NCBI GenBank assembly: GCA_910578105.1
Contig: CAJTPD010000002.1
Coordinates: forward strand, 83,269 to 147,268
DNA length: 64,000 nucleotides
Direction of reading: 5' to 3'
Origin: an uncultured Odoribacter sp.
GTDB taxonomy: Bacteria > Bacteroidota > Bacteroidia > Bacteroidales > Marinifilaceae
Position numbers and translations under genes: made by a program. Under the pieces are notes generated by a model. That model had not been told where the DNA came from. It saw only the letters and a program-made list of their open reading frames with translations, and did not search any database. How positions within the stretch are numbered: position 1 is the first letter of the stretch; every line of letters begins with the position of its first letter. Positions 44,269-55,000 of the stretch are shown here, one piece after another.

Positions 44269-44988
44269 TTAATCTTCTTTGATATTGTGATAGACGTTGG
44301 TAACATCCTCATCTTCATCCAACTTATCCAAAATTTTATCTACTTCTGCCCGTTGTTCCGGAGTCAATTCTTTGGTATCAGTCGGAATACGGGTAAATTC
44401 ACCACTCACAATATCATATTTATTTTCTTCCAGATATTTCTGAATATTTCCATAGGCATCAAAAGAACCATAAAGATTGACTATGCCTTCCTCATCTTCA
44501 AAAATTTCATCTACCCCGTAATCAATCATTTCAAGCTCAAATTCTTCCGGTTCAAAATTTTCAGGTTTGTTTATCTTGAAAACACACTTCCGGTCGAACA
44601 TAAAATCCAGTGAACCGGTAGTTCCCAATGAACCTCCGTATTTAGTAAAAGCATGACGCACATTTGCAACAGTACGGGTATTATTATCCGTTGCTGCTTC
44701 AACAACAATAGCAATACCATGAGGTGCATACCCTTCGTAAGTAATTTCTTTATAGTCGGAAGTATCTTTGGATACAGCACGTTTGATGGCACGCTCTACA
44801 TTCTCCTTCGGCATATTCTCCGCCTTTGCATTTTGAATCAGGATTCGCAGACGGGTGTTATTGCTCGGATCCGGACCACCGGCTTTTACAGCAATATCTA
44901 TTTCCTTTCCGATGCGGGTGAATGTTCGGGCCATATTACCCCATCTCTTTAACTTACGTGCTTTGCGATACTCAAACGCTCTTCCCAT
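44269..44988 (-). CDS. YebC/PmpR-family regulator or translation factor
   Basis: 239 residues, complete family length. Three-domain YebC/TACO1 fold: N-terminal basic helical domain (MARTFTRIGKEIDIAVKAGG), the ENVERAIKRAV segment near 85, and the GYAPHGIAIVVEAATDNNTRT core near 110. Originally described as DNA-binding regulators; recent family work favours a role in translating proline-rich stretches. The sequence does not decide between them. Own promoter at 45033-45040. Confidence 0.94.
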   Translation of the reverse strand: MGRAFEYRKARKLKRWGNMARTFTRIGKEIDIAVKAGGPDPSNNTRLRILIQNAKAENMPKENVERAIKRAVSKDTSDYKEITYEGYAPHGIAIVVEAATDNNTRTVANVRHAFTKYGGSLGTTGSLDFMFDRKCVFKINKPENFEPEEFELEMIDYGVDEIFEDEEGIVNLYGSFDAYGNIQKYLEENKYDIVSGEFTRIPTDTKELTPEQRAEVDKILDKLDEDEDVTNVYHNIKED

Positions 44989-45032
44989 AATATATGTTAT
45001 TTAATTCCTTATTTCAACAACTTTACAAGTTG

Positions 45033-45040
45033 CAAATTTA
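45033..45040 (-). promoter_or_regulatory. yebC-type gene promoter -7 element
   Basis: TAAATTTG on the minus strand, start near 45026, leader about 40 bases. Confidence 0.55.
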
Positions 45041-45092
45041 TATTTTTTCAAATAAAAAGTAAAAAAGCAAGACTAAAAAGTATATCAAAACA

Positions 45093-45770
45093 TTACAAAT
45101 ACACTTTCGTTTTAAGGAAACTGGTATCGCATAAATCCGTCCCCGGATTCTGCATATAATGAATAATCCCTTTGCCGTATTTCGGAGCAAAATGCTGAAA
45201 GATAGAATTCAATTCATCTCCGTCGAGCAAATTACTGCCAAGGTCCAGATAGGATAAAGGACTTTCTGCATTTAATCTGACCTGAACCAAACAATTCGCT
45301 GAACCATATAAAGCCCGCAATGATATACACCCGCTCACATCCAGTTTTTTCAGCCTATTATAGGAAACATTTGCCTGTAATAAATAGAAGTGCTTGGAAA
45401 GCAACAGATTTTCAATATTATTGGAATTGCAATAAAGCTCCTCGAGCACAGGACAATGAGAAAGGTCTAATTCACTCAATTCATTGACAGAACAATCCAA
45501 ATACTCCAATCGAGGACAATGAAGCAATAATTGCACCAAATTCAACCGCGCGACATTCAATCCGGCAATCCGCTTACCTTTAATCCGGACTAAAAATTCT
45601 CCTTCGGCATCGAACTCATGTTCAATAGTCAACCAGCCCTTTGGACATTGAGTCAGGATATCTCCATCTCCCCAATTGATTTCCAGCACCTCAGCACTTA
45701 CTTCAATCTTAAAAGAAATTGAACCATAACTCCTGAAAAGAATCTCAACTTCTTCCGGACAATCATTCAT
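45093..45770 (-). CDS. Leucine-rich-repeat protein of unknown function
   Basis: 225 residues, no signal peptide. The N-terminal part has a PKD-like INWGDGD segment near 30. From about 75 to 200 there are at least five leucine-rich repeats of the BspA-like/type-with-Cys pattern (LEYLDCSVNELSELDLSHCP, LEELYCNSNNIENL, LRALYGSANCLVQV). Likely a protein-interaction scaffold. It is preceded by a long leader with a pseudoknot and terminator-like structure, suggesting its expression is controlled by attenuation or that the leader is a separate RNA. Confidence 0.82.
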   Translation of the reverse strand: MNDCPEEVEILFRSYGSISFKIEVSAEVLEINWGDGDILTQCPKGWLTIEHEFDAEGEFLVRIKGKRIAGLNVARLNLVQLLLHCPRLEYLDCSVNELSELDLSHCPVLEELYCNSNNIENLLLSKHFYLLQANVSYNRLKKLDVSGCISLRALYGSANCLVQVRLNAESPLSYLDLGSNLLDGDELNSIFQHFAPKYGKGIIHYMQNPGTDLCDTSFLKTKVYL

Positions 45771-45788
45771 TTTAACGCACTTTAGTTC

Positions 45789-45983
45789 AAAAAATAAGCG
45801 TGTCTGATGTGTTTAGTCAGAAGGCACCGCCAAGCACCTAAAAGCTAGAAAACACAACAGTCCACGCTTATGCATGAACGTCACGTCTATTCCTGCTTTT
45901 GTTCGAAAATTGGCGGTTTCTCTGACAAGAATATTAAATAACGATTAAATTCTATTTTTAGACAGGTCACTCCTCTTTGTGTG
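45789..45983 (-). ncRNA. Pseudoknotted leader or small RNA with terminator, upstream of the LRR gene
   Basis: Minus-strand -7 element TAAGTTTG (45998-45991) predicts a start near 45983. Helix B: ATAAGCGTG (45871-45863) with CACGCTTAT (45802-45794), followed at once by T6 (45794-45789), extended inside by TGTGTTT/AAACACA. Helix A: GTCAGA and ACCGCCAA in 45926-45910 with TTGGCGGT and TCTGAC in 45833-45816, 14 pairs with a small internal loop. A and B interleave, so they form a pseudoknot or switch between two states. I cannot match it to a named riboswitch. Confidence 0.55.
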
Positions 45984-46122
45984 ACAGTGACAAACTTACT
46001 AAAAAATAAGAATTAATGAATCGTCCATGACATTTTTCTGCACTCCCTATGGACTGTTGTTTTATCTATATTCTATAATACTGATAATCAAAACGCCCTA
46101 TGTAACTTTTTCCTGACATCCT

Positions 46123-46144
46123 AAAATTCTCAATAAACATTTAT
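46123..46144 (+). promoter_or_regulatory. 22-base motif shared with the beta-galactosidase upstream region
   Basis: 21 of 22 bases equal 14426-14447; core ATAAACATTTAT is near-palindromic. It lies about 190 bases before the LacI-type start codon. Confidence 0.4.
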
Positions 46145-46334
46145 CCGGTATTGTATCAGCAATTTTCGTATAAATGTAAAGATTATTTATGTCTTTGCCG
46201 CGAATTCATATCAAAACTATCGCATTAAAAAGATTTATATGGCATAAACACAAAATTTAATATACAAAAATTCCGGAACCGATTTCTGAAACTTAATCCT
46301 GACCCAGACGTTATATTCCATAAAATATATTCAT

Positions 46335-47336
46335 ATGCCTCCGACGACACTAAAAGAACTGGCTATTCTATTAAATTTGGCACCTTCAACAGTTTCACGG
46401 GCATTACACGGACATCCTGACATCAGTAAAGCCACTCAAAAGCGGGTAAAAGCACTGGCCCGACAATTGCAATACCATCCAAGCATAATGGCAACAGGCC
46501 TCAGAAACCGGACTTTCAAACTCCTCGCAGTGGTTGTTCCCCATCTGACCGAATTTTTATATATCGCAGCATTACAAGGCATTTTAAAACATGCTTCCGA
46601 AAAAAACTACCGGATATTACTTTACGAAAGTCAGGAAAATGTTCAAAAAGAAGCAGACATATGTTATTCCCTGGAAAAATCAGGCATAGACGGTCTCCTG
46701 ATATCCCCGGCCAAAACAACCTCCGACTCTTCCCATATCCGAAAACTCATATCTGAAGGATTTCCCGTAGTATTTTTCGGCCGGATAGTAGGAAATATCT
46801 CTGCCAACCGCGTTATAGGAGACGATTATTCCGGAGCATGTACGGCTGTAAATTTTCTGATAGAACACGGCTGCCGCAAAATTGCACACATCGCAGCCCC
46901 GCAACAATGGTTATGGGCCCAAAAACGCCAAATGGGTTATATACAAGCCCTTCTTGACCACCATATTCCTATAGACCGGAAACTGATTCTGGAATATTCT
47001 ACACCGGAAGAAATAAAAAATATCATCAAAAAATTACTCTCCTGCCACATTGACGGTATTTTTACGGTAGACGACAAAAGTGCAGCGCAAACATTAATTG
47101 TGTTACGAGAACTAAATTACAAAATACCGGAAGATATTTCCGTATGCGGATTCGGGAACGACCCTCTTTCCCAATTTACATGTCCTGCTCTTACGACAAT
47201 AGAACAAAACGGCAAATTAATAGGCCAAAAAGCAACAGAACTATTGATTGATCAGATTGAAAACAAAGGGAATAAAGAAACAAAAACCATTTTACTGAAA
47301 AATGAATTGATTTTCAGAGATTCAGTGGTACATTAA
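46335..47336 (+). CDS. LacI-family transcriptional regulator
   Basis: 333 residues. LacI HTH at about 4-30 (TTLKELAILLNLAPSTVSRAL), hinge helix near 50-58, then the periplasmic-binding-protein-like sugar-sensing domain with the VFFGRI, IEHGCRKIAHIA and DISVCGFGNDPLSQFTCPALTTIEQ segments. It should bind a palindromic operator and respond to a sugar or purine-like effector. Its neighbours are not sugar genes; a shared upstream motif links it to the beta-galactosidase at 14.5 kb, which is only a hypothesis. Confidence 0.93.
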   Translation: MPPTTLKELAILLNLAPSTVSRALHGHPDISKATQKRVKALARQLQYHPSIMATGLRNRTFKLLAVVVPHLTEFLYIAALQGILKHASEKNYRILLYESQENVQKEADICYSLEKSGIDGLLISPAKTTSDSSHIRKLISEGFPVVFFGRIVGNISANRVIGDDYSGACTAVNFLIEHGCRKIAHIAAPQQWLWAQKRQMGYIQALLDHHIPIDRKLILEYSTPEEIKNIIKKLLSCHIDGIFTVDDKSAAQTLIVLRELNYKIPEDISVCGFGNDPLSQFTCPALTTIEQNGKLIGQKATELLIDQIENKGNKETKTILLKNELIFRDSVVH

Positions 47337-47382
47337 AATTACAGCTACAAAACTTACCATTTTTAAATACCTGAAAGAAAGT

Positions 47383-47390
47383 TATCTTTG
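47383..47390 (+). promoter_or_regulatory. Thioesterase gene promoter -7 element
   Basis: TATCTTTG; start near 47397 rules out the ATG at 47395 and fixes 47416. Confidence 0.6.
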
Positions 47391-47415
47391 CAACATGTAT
47401 AAAACATATGCAATT

Positions 47416-47817
47416 ATGAAAACTTATGCCTACGAAATAGAAATGAAAGTTCGGGACTATGAATGTGACCTGCAAGGAGTTGTTAATAATGCAAATTACC
47501 AGCACTATCTGGAACATGCCCGCCACGAATTCCTGGAAAATGCAGGTACAAATTTCGGTAAACTGCATAAACAAGGAATTGATGCAATGGTAGCCCGCGT
47601 AGAGATTGACTACAAAATTTCATTAATCAGCGGTGACCGGTTTGTTGTAAGATTAAATATTACCCGCGAAGGAGCCAAATTAGTTTTCTTTGAAGACATA
47701 TATCGTCTTTCCGACAATAAACTCTGTGTAAAAGGGCGTGTTGAATCCATTTGCGTAAAAGACGGCCGTCTGACCCGGGGAGAATTATTTGATGAAATTT
47801 TTCAAAAGTATTTATAA
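47416..47817 (+). CDS. Acyl-CoA thioesterase (4HBT, YbgC/FadM-like)
   Basis: Hot-dog-fold thioesterase of 133 residues. The 4-hydroxybenzoyl-CoA thioesterase signature is clear: MKVRDYECDLQGVVNNANYQHYLEHARHEFL, with the aspartate of the D-x-x-G-V-V-(N)-N motif. It hydrolyses acyl-CoA or acyl-ACP; chain-length preference cannot be read. The start is chosen because the promoter lies over the earlier ATG. Monocistronic. Confidence 0.9.
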   Translation: MKTYAYEIEMKVRDYECDLQGVVNNANYQHYLEHARHEFLENAGTNFGKLHKQGIDAMVARVEIDYKISLISGDRFVVRLNITREGAKLVFFEDIYRLSDNKLCVKGRVESICVKDGRLTRGELFDEIFQKYL

Positions 47818-47871
47818 TCCATATTTTTGAAAAAAAATATGCAAATTCTTTGGTAAGAATAAAAAAAGAAT

Positions 47872-47879
47872 TACTTTTG
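47872..47879 (+). promoter_or_regulatory. tRNA-Val promoter -7 element
   Basis: TACTTTTG, start near 47886, 18 bases before the mature tRNA. Confidence 0.6.
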
Positions 47880-47903
47880 TACCCGCAATCTCTAAGAGAG
47901 CAC

Positions 47904-47978
47904 GGGTTCTTAGCTCAGTTGGTTCAGAGCATCTGGTTTACACCCAGAGGGTCGGGGGTTCGAATCCCTCAGGACCCA
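47904..47978 (+). tRNA. tRNA-Val (anticodon TAC)
   Basis: Acceptor GGGTTCT / AGGACCC, D arm AGCTCAGTTGGTTCAGAGC, anticodon stem TCTGG/CCAGA with loop TTTACAC giving TAC, T arm GGGGGTTCGAATCCCTC. Discriminator A; CCA not fully encoded. Reads GUA and related codons. Confidence 0.95.
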
Positions 47979-48002
47979 CAAAATCAAGAAGAAAAACAAA
48001 CT

Positions 48003-48041
48003 AAACTCCTGAAAACAAAGACTTTCAGGAGTTTTTCTTTT
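48003..48041 (+). terminator. Terminator after tRNA-Val
   Basis: AAACTCCTGAAA / TTTCAGGAGTTT, 12 pairs, 8-base loop, T-rich tail. Confidence 0.88.
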
Positions 48042-48186
48042 TCCCGACTTACCGAAAATACAGCAAAACGAAGCAGTAAAAACAAGGGCTATACACACTT
48101 TTTGGAACACTATCCTGTCTTTGGGGAAGAGTCAACTTTTTCAGGAAACTACAGTTTTTTTCTGACACAAAGCCCCGTCCCATGCA

Positions 48187-49548
48187 TCAACCAAACAGTT
48201 TCCGGCAAATATCTGCTATTTTAGAAACAAAGCAGACCTCGATCTGACCAGATTTTCCAATAAATCCTTTCTTATTCCCATAGGGGACAAAAATACGTTT
48301 AAATCCGAGTTTACCGGCTTCTGCAATCCGCTGTTCTATCCGGCTCACAGCACGAATTTCTCCTGAAAGCCCCACTTCTCCGGCAAAAACCGTGTCACCC
48401 GGCAAAGCTGTATCTATATTTGAAGACAAAACAGCCATTACCACAGCCAAGTCCAATGCAGGATCATTTACCCGGATACCTCCGGCAATATTGAGGAACA
48501 CATCTTTAGCCGCAAGCTTAAATCCGACTCTTTTTTCCAACACTGCCAACAACATGTTCAAGCGGCGAGAGTCAAAACCTGTTGCAGACCGTTGCGGTAC
48601 TCCGTAAGCAGCAGTTGACACCAACGACTGTACTTCCAACAAAATCGGCCGTACTCCTTCTACTGTTGCTGAAACAGCAACACCACTCAATTCCTGCTCA
48701 TGATTAGAAAGTAAAAGTTCCGACGGATTGGTAACCTGACGTAATCCCGATTGCAGCATTTCATAAATACCAATCTCCGAAGTAGAGCCAAAACGGTTTT
48801 TCATCGAACGGAGAATCCGGTACATATACTGTTGGTCTCCTTCAAACTGGAGCACAGTATCCACCATATGTTCCAATATTTTAGGTCCTGCAAGCTGACC
48901 ATCTTTAGTGATATGTCCGATTAATATGGTAGAAATTGTATTCTCTTTGCTAAAACGCAATAAAGCATTCGTACATTCCCGGATTTGGGATAAACTTCCA
49001 GGAATAGAATCGACCGTTTCAGTTGCTAACGTCTGAATCGAATCAATAATCAACAAATCGGGTTGAATGACTCTTGCATGTTCCAGTACCATTTCCAGAG
49101 AATTACCAGACAAAAACAGGCATTCATCATTATCAACTCCCAAACGCTGCGCCCTCATTTTGATTTGGGAAATACTCTCTTCACCGGATACATACAAAAC
49201 TTTTCCACAACGATTGTAAAGAGCAAACTGCAACACCAAAGTCGATTTTCCGATCCCCGGTTCTCCCCCCAACAGTATCATAGAACCAGGCACCATTCCA
49301 CCCCCCAACACCCGGTTTAATTCCTGGTCACCGGTATCCATCCGTTCATCTGCATTTATTCTGATTTCGGACAAACGCAAAGCCTTAGACGAAGGAGTAC
49401 CGATAATCGCATTGCCCCGTCCTTTGGCTACCACTTCCACCTCTTCAACGAAACTATTCCATTCCCCGCAGACATTACAGCGTCCTGTCCATTTGGTTTC
49501 CTTTGCACCGCAATTCTGACAGATAAAAACCGTTTTTGACTTTGCCAT
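48187..49548 (-). CDS. radA: DNA repair protein RadA
   Basis: RecA-like helicase that drives branch migration in recombination. 453 residues from the ATG at 49548. A four-Cys zinc finger at Cys10, 13, 24 and 27 is followed by the ATPase with Walker A GEPGIGKS near 95, the RadA-specific KNRFG motif near 250 and a C-terminal Lon-protease-like domain (about 280-453). It follows the PBP1A gene by 8 bases, so the two are co-transcribed. Confidence 0.96.
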   Translation of the reverse strand: MAKSKTVFICQNCGAKETKWTGRCNVCGEWNSFVEEVEVVAKGRGNAIIGTPSSKALRLSEIRINADERMDTGDQELNRVLGGGMVPGSMILLGGEPGIGKSTLVLQFALYNRCGKVLYVSGEESISQIKMRAQRLGVDNDECLFLSGNSLEMVLEHARVIQPDLLIIDSIQTLATETVDSIPGSLSQIRECTNALLRFSKENTISTILIGHITKDGQLAGPKILEHMVDTVLQFEGDQQYMYRILRSMKNRFGSTSEIGIYEMLQSGLRQVTNPSELLLSNHEQELSGVAVSATVEGVRPILLEVQSLVSTAAYGVPQRSATGFDSRRLNMLLAVLEKRVGFKLAAKDVFLNIAGGIRVNDPALDLAVVMAVLSSNIDTALPGDTVFAGEVGLSGEIRAVSRIEQRIAEAGKLGFKRIFVPYGNKKGFIGKSGQIEVCFVSKIADICRKLFG

Positions 49549-49556
49549 AAAATGAA

Positions 49557-51902
49557 TCAATAAAATTCCTCATCTTCTTCATCCATCCCGTCATTCATCT
49601 CTACAGCCTCATTTCCGGGTACTGTTACTTCATCACAATCAAATCTTTTGACAAGGTCTGCCGGATATTCAAAAGGTCCGGTATACACTTTTAATTGAGG
49701 ATCGGCATAAATTTTCTGCAAAAATTTCGCCCAAATCGGCAAAGCCATACTTGCTCCCTGACCATTTGCCAAATTCTGAAAATGAATAGAACGGTCTTCT
49801 GCGCCAACCCATACACCTCCAACCAATTCAGGTGTTACTCCCATAAACCAACCATCTGCATGCTCCTGAGTTGTTCCTGTCTTACCGCCCATCGGATTTT
49901 TCAAATCATACCGGAAGCGCAAACGTCCCCCTGTACCACTTGTTACCACTCCTTCCAAAAGATTACACATCAAATGAGCCGTATTTTCTGTAATCACTTC
50001 CCGGGATTCCGGTTGGAAAGTAGCCAGTGTATTTCCAAACTTATCTTCAATACGCGAAACCATCAAAGGCGAATGATATACCCCCTTATTCGGAAAAATA
50101 GAATAGGCTGCTACCATCTCTTTAACTGAAATTTCAGCAGTTCCGAGAAATACAGAAGGAACAGGGTCTATAAAACTCGTAATACCCATTTTATGCGCCA
50201 TTTGGGCAACAGCCTGAGGCGTAAATTGTTTCAATACCCAGGCAGAAATATTATTTTCAGAATTTGCCAATCCCCATCGCAAAGTAACCATTTCACCCTT
50301 TCGTTTGGTTCCTCCACGGGCAGTCCACGGTTCACCACTCGGCAACACAAAAGTCTGCGGAATATTCGGCACCTTATCACAAGGTCCCAATCCTTCCTGC
50401 ATAGCCAATGTATAAAGGATAGGCTTGATAGTAGAACCTACCTGCCGTTTACCGACACTTACCATATCATACATAAAATAACGGTAATCCGGTCCTCCGA
50501 CATAAGCTTTTACATACCCATTCTTTGAGTCCATCACCATAAAACCGGAACGGAAAAACGACTTATAATGTTTCACAGAATCCATCGGAGACATTACAGT
50601 ATCGCGTACCCCACGCCAGGTAAATACCTGCATCCCAACCGGTTGGTCAAAAATTTCCCGGATCTCTGCCATCCCCTTTCCTGCTTTGACCAATTGACGG
50701 TAACGTTCGGATTGTTTCACCGAACGCATCAAAGCCTCTTCTATTTTCTCCGGAGTCATATCATTTGAAAACGGAGAATTTTTTTTGTTCACCTTTTCCT
50801 GGTCAAACAGAGGCTGCAAATCTTGTGATAAATGTTCCCGGACAGCTTCCTCCGCATATTTCTGCATACGGGAATCCAAAGTTGCATATATCTTTAGTCC
50901 GTCGGAATACAAATCGTATTGAGTACCGTCCACTTTCACATTTTTTTTGCACCACCCGTATAATGGGTCAGTCTCCCATGCCACAGAATCTAATTTAAAC
51001 TGTCCTATGCTTCGGTAATTTCCCCGTTCCGGTTTATTAGCCGTCATATACAAACGAAGATATTCCCGGAAATAAGTAGCCAGCCCTTCTTTATGATCCA
51101 CACGTTTAAAATTCAATCCCAGAGGCAACATTTTCAAAGAATCGTATTGTTCAGCAGTAATTTTACCGTATTTATACATCTGATGCAATACAACATTCCG
51201 GCGTTTTAAAGTCAACTCAGGCCGTCTTACAGGATTATAATAAGAAGAATTTTTAGCCATTCCGACCAGCATGGCTGCCTGTTCCATTTTAAGAGAATCC
51301 AACGGAACCTGAAAATAAATATCAGCGGCAGAACTAATGCCTACTGCCAGATTCAGAAAATCATATTTATTCAGGTACATGGTTATAATTTCTTCTTTGG
51401 TATAACTTTTTTCAAGCCGTACCGCTATCACCCATTCCCTGAATTTACGAATGGCCAATTCACACACATTCAAATCAGGTTCACGGGGAAACAGCATTTT
51501 TGCCAACTGTTGGCTGATTGTACTACCTCCTCCGGCAGAGCTATTAGCCGTCAATAAACCTTTGAGTACACGAAAAAGTCCACGGACATCTATACCACTA
51601 TGGGCATAAAAACGGACATCCTCAGTGGCCACCAAAGCATCAATAACAGAAACCGGAATTTCTCTAAATTCAGTATATTTCCGGTTTTCTTTTTCAAAAT
51701 ATTTGCTCATAACAGGTCCATCTGAAAAATAGACTTCTGAAGCAAAGCGATTGTTCGGATTTTCCAATTCTTCAAATGTGGGCATAAAGCCCAGTTTCCC
51801 AGCTGAAATCAACCAGAAAAAAACAACAATCCCAATGATACCGGCTACAACAACTGACCAGAAAAGTACGAATAATTTCCAATATCTCTTTAGCATACCC
51901 AT
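49557..51902 (-). CDS. Class A penicillin-binding protein (PBP1A type)
   Basis: Bifunctional peptidoglycan synthase, about 781 residues. N-terminal span about 6-30; glycosyltransferase domain about 60-235 with the catalytic Glu region VATEDVRFYAHSGID and STISQQLAKML; transpeptidase domain with SxxK in VGSTIKP, SxN as SEN and KTG as GGKTGTT. Acidic C-terminal tail. The start ATG at 51902 (or 51896) follows a TATCTTTG promoter at 51928-51921. First gene of a pbp-radA transcript. Confidence 0.94.
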   Translation of the reverse strand: MGMLKRYWKLFVLFWSVVVAGIIGIVVFFWLISAGKLGFMPTFEELENPNNRFASEVYFSDGPVMSKYFEKENRKYTEFREIPVSVIDALVATEDVRFYAHSGIDVRGLFRVLKGLLTANSSAGGGSTISQQLAKMLFPREPDLNVCELAIRKFREWVIAVRLEKSYTKEEIITMYLNKYDFLNLAVGISSAADIYFQVPLDSLKMEQAAMLVGMAKNSSYYNPVRRPELTLKRRNVVLHQMYKYGKITAEQYDSLKMLPLGLNFKRVDHKEGLATYFREYLRLYMTANKPERGNYRSIGQFKLDSVAWETDPLYGWCKKNVKVDGTQYDLYSDGLKIYATLDSRMQKYAEEAVREHLSQDLQPLFDQEKVNKKNSPFSNDMTPEKIEEALMRSVKQSERYRQLVKAGKGMAEIREIFDQPVGMQVFTWRGVRDTVMSPMDSVKHYKSFFRSGFMVMDSKNGYVKAYVGGPDYRYFMYDMVSVGKRQVGSTIKPILYTLAMQEGLGPCDKVPNIPQTFVLPSGEPWTARGGTKRKGEMVTLRWGLANSENNISAWVLKQFTPQAVAQMAHKMGITSFIDPVPSVFLGTAEISVKEMVAAYSIFPNKGVYHSPLMVSRIEDKFGNTLATFQPESREVITENTAHLMCNLLEGVVTSGTGGRLRFRYDLKNPMGGKTGTTQEHADGWFMGVTPELVGGVWVGAEDRSIHFQNLANGQGASMALPIWAKFLQKIYADPQLKVYTGPFEYPADLVKRFDCDEVTVPGNEAVEMNDGMDEEDEEFY

Positions 51903-51920
51903 TCGTATAAATTCAGAAGA

Positions 51921-51928
51921 CAAAGATA
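51921..51928 (-). promoter_or_regulatory. PBP1A-radA promoter -7 element
   Basis: Minus-strand TATCTTTG; start near 51914, so the upstream TTG cannot be used. Confidence 0.6.
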
Positions 51929-52017
51929 ATCAAAAAATCACTCTGCCTTTATTTTCTTTAAAAGTACATTACAACAACTATTCAAATGTTCACAAAAATT
52001 CAAAGATTTCAAACGAA

Positions 52018-55000
52018 TCACTTATACTCGTCCCATGCTTTAATAGCTATATCGGATTTATCCACTTTGCAAATAGCATAAATAAAAGCACTGGCAAGAC
52101 GGGCATTTGTAATCAACGGTATATTGTAATCCACCGCAGCACGACGGATTTTATAACCATTATCCAATTCCCGTTTGGTATAGTTTTTCGGAATATTAAT
52201 CACCATATCAATTTTTTTATTACGGAGATAATCCATAATATTCGGTTCTTTTTGTTCATCCGGCCAGTGAAGCACCGTTACATCAATTCCATTTTCTTCA
52301 AAAAATTTCGCTGTTCCTGCTGTAGCAAAGATATTATAGCCTTTACTAATCAGCATCTTAGTTGAATTCAGCAATTCAACCTTCGAACGGCTGGGACCCG
52401 ATGAAATCAAAATATTCTTTTCGGGAATCCTATGCCCCACTGAAATCATACTTTTCAGAATTGCTTCGTAATAATTCTCGCCAATACATCCCACTTCACC
52501 TGTAGATGACATATCTACTCCCAACACCGGATCAGCTTTCAAGAGACGGGCAAATGAAAATTGCGATGCTTTCACTCCTACATAATCCAAATCAAATACT
52601 GATTTATTAAGTTCCTGAACATGTTCACCCAACATAATCCGGGTTGCCATTTCAATAAAATTATATTTCAGTACTTTGGATACAAAAGGAAAACTACGGG
52701 ATGCTCGCAAATTACACTCAATCACTTTTATATCATTATCCTTTGCCAGGAACTGCATATTAAAAGGTCCCGATATATTTAATTCCCTGGCAATGGCACG
52801 AGCTATTTTCTTAATTCTCCGCATGGTTTCCACATACAGTTTTTGTGCCGGAAAAACAATAGTAGCATCTCCTGAATGCACACCTGCAAACTCAACATGT
52901 TCGCTAATGGCATAGGCTTTGACTTCTCCGTTCTGAGCAACAGCATCTATTTCAACTTCTTTAGCCTGCTCTATAAATTCAGTGACTACCACCGGATGAT
53001 CTTTGGACACTTCAGCCGCCAATTCCAGGAAATGAACCAACTCTTCCCTGTTTGACACAACATTCATTGCCGCACCCGATAATACATAAGAAGGACGGAT
53101 TAACAAAGGGAAACCGACTTCATCTACAAACTTATAGATATCCTCCATATTAGTCAACTCCTTCCAACGGGGTTGGTCGATTCCCAACTGGTCACACATT
53201 GTAGAAAATTTCTGACGGTCTTCAGCCCGGTCAATGGAATCAGCCGAAGTGCCGAGAATATTCACATGTTGCTCTTTCAGACGCATAGCCAAATTATTCG
53301 GAATCTGGCCACCAGTAGATACAATTACCCCTTTAGGCTCTTCCAATTCTACAATATCCATTACCCGTTCGAAAGACAATTCATCAAAATACAAACGGTC
53401 ACAAGTATCATAATCCGTACTTACTGTCTCCGGATTATAATTAATCATCACAGAACGGTAACCAGACTTTTTAATTGTGTTTAATGCACTAACTCCACAC
53501 CAGTCAAATTCCACACTACTTCCGATCCGGTACGCTCCGGACCCCAGTACAATTACCGAACGTCCATCCTGTTCGTACCGGACATCATTTTCTGCTCCGT
53601 TATATGTAACATACAGATAATTGGTCATAGCCGGATATTCTCCGGCTAATGTATCAATCTGTTTCACATAAGGCACTAAGCCCAAACCTTTCCGATATTC
53701 CCGTACTGCCAACATTTTCTGATGAGCAGACAACTTTCCGTCCTTGATAGCCAGGCGACCAATCTGAAAATCAGAAAATCCCATTTGTTTTGCCTGTTTC
53801 AACAAGACAGAACTGACTCCGGTAATGGTGGAATATTTATTTAATTCGTTCTTAAGATTATTAATATTTTGCAATCTTTCCAAAAACCATCTGTCTATCC
53901 GGGTCATCTCGTGAATTTTATTCACGGTATATCCTTTATCGAAAGCTTCTGCTATGGCAAAAATACGCTTATCTGTAGGATTTATCAATTCTTCATCTAC
54001 ATCCGGAATCTCAATTTTATTTCCTACAAATCCATGCATACCTTGCCCCACCATCCGTAACCCTTTTTGAATTGCTTCCTCAAATGTACGACCGATAGCC
54101 ATAATTTCTCCCACACTTTTCATAGAAGAACCTATCAACTTAGATACTCCTTCAAATTTAGTCAAATCCCAACGTGGAATCTTACAAACCACATAATCCA
54201 ATGCAGGTTCAAAACAAGCAGTTGTTATCTTGGTTACAGAATTTTTAATTTCGTGTAGTCCATAACCCAGTCCCAATTTTGCAGCCACAAAAGCCAACGG
54301 GTAACCAGTAGCCTTAGAAGCCAAAGCACTGGAACGTGATAAACGGGCATTTACTTCAATAACCCGGTAGTCTTCCGAATTCGGATCGAGAGTATATTGC
54401 ACATTACATTCCCCTACAATTCCTATATGACGGATAATCTTAATAGCAATAGCCCTCAGTTTATGATATTCACTATTACTTAATGTCTGGGAAGGAGCCA
54501 CCACTATACTTTCACCGGTATGAATCCCCAACGGATCGAAATTTTCCATATTACAAACTGTAATACAATTGTCATATTGGTCGCGTACCACCTCATATTC
54601 TACTTCTTTCCAGCCTTTCAACGATTCTTCTACCAATATCTGAGGAGAATAGGAAAAAGCACCGGCAGCCAGTTTTCTCAATTCCTCTTCATCAGAACAG
54701 AAACCTGAGCCAAGCCCTCCCAATGTATAAGCAGCACGTACAATAATCGGAAATCCCAACTCTTTAGAAGCTGCTATAGCTTCATCCATATCATTAGCTG
54801 CAATGCTACGGGGAGTTTTTACCCCTATTTCATGTAATTTATTAGCAAAGATTTCCCGGTCTTCCGTATCAATAATAGCCTGCACAGGAGTTCCCAATAC
54901 CTGCACATCATATTTTTCCAGAATTCCTTTCTGATACAATTCAACTCCACAATTTAAAGCAGTTTGTCCGCCAAAAGACAACAAAATTCCATCCGGACGC

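Larger units (their letters stand above)
45771..46334. other. 564-base divergent intergenic region
   Basis: It holds a structured leader or small RNA on the minus strand (45789-45983) and the upstream region of the LacI-type gene on the plus strand, with a 22-base motif at 46123-46144 and a weak -7 element TGTCTTTG at 46190-46197. No ORF worth calling is present. Confidence 0.6.
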
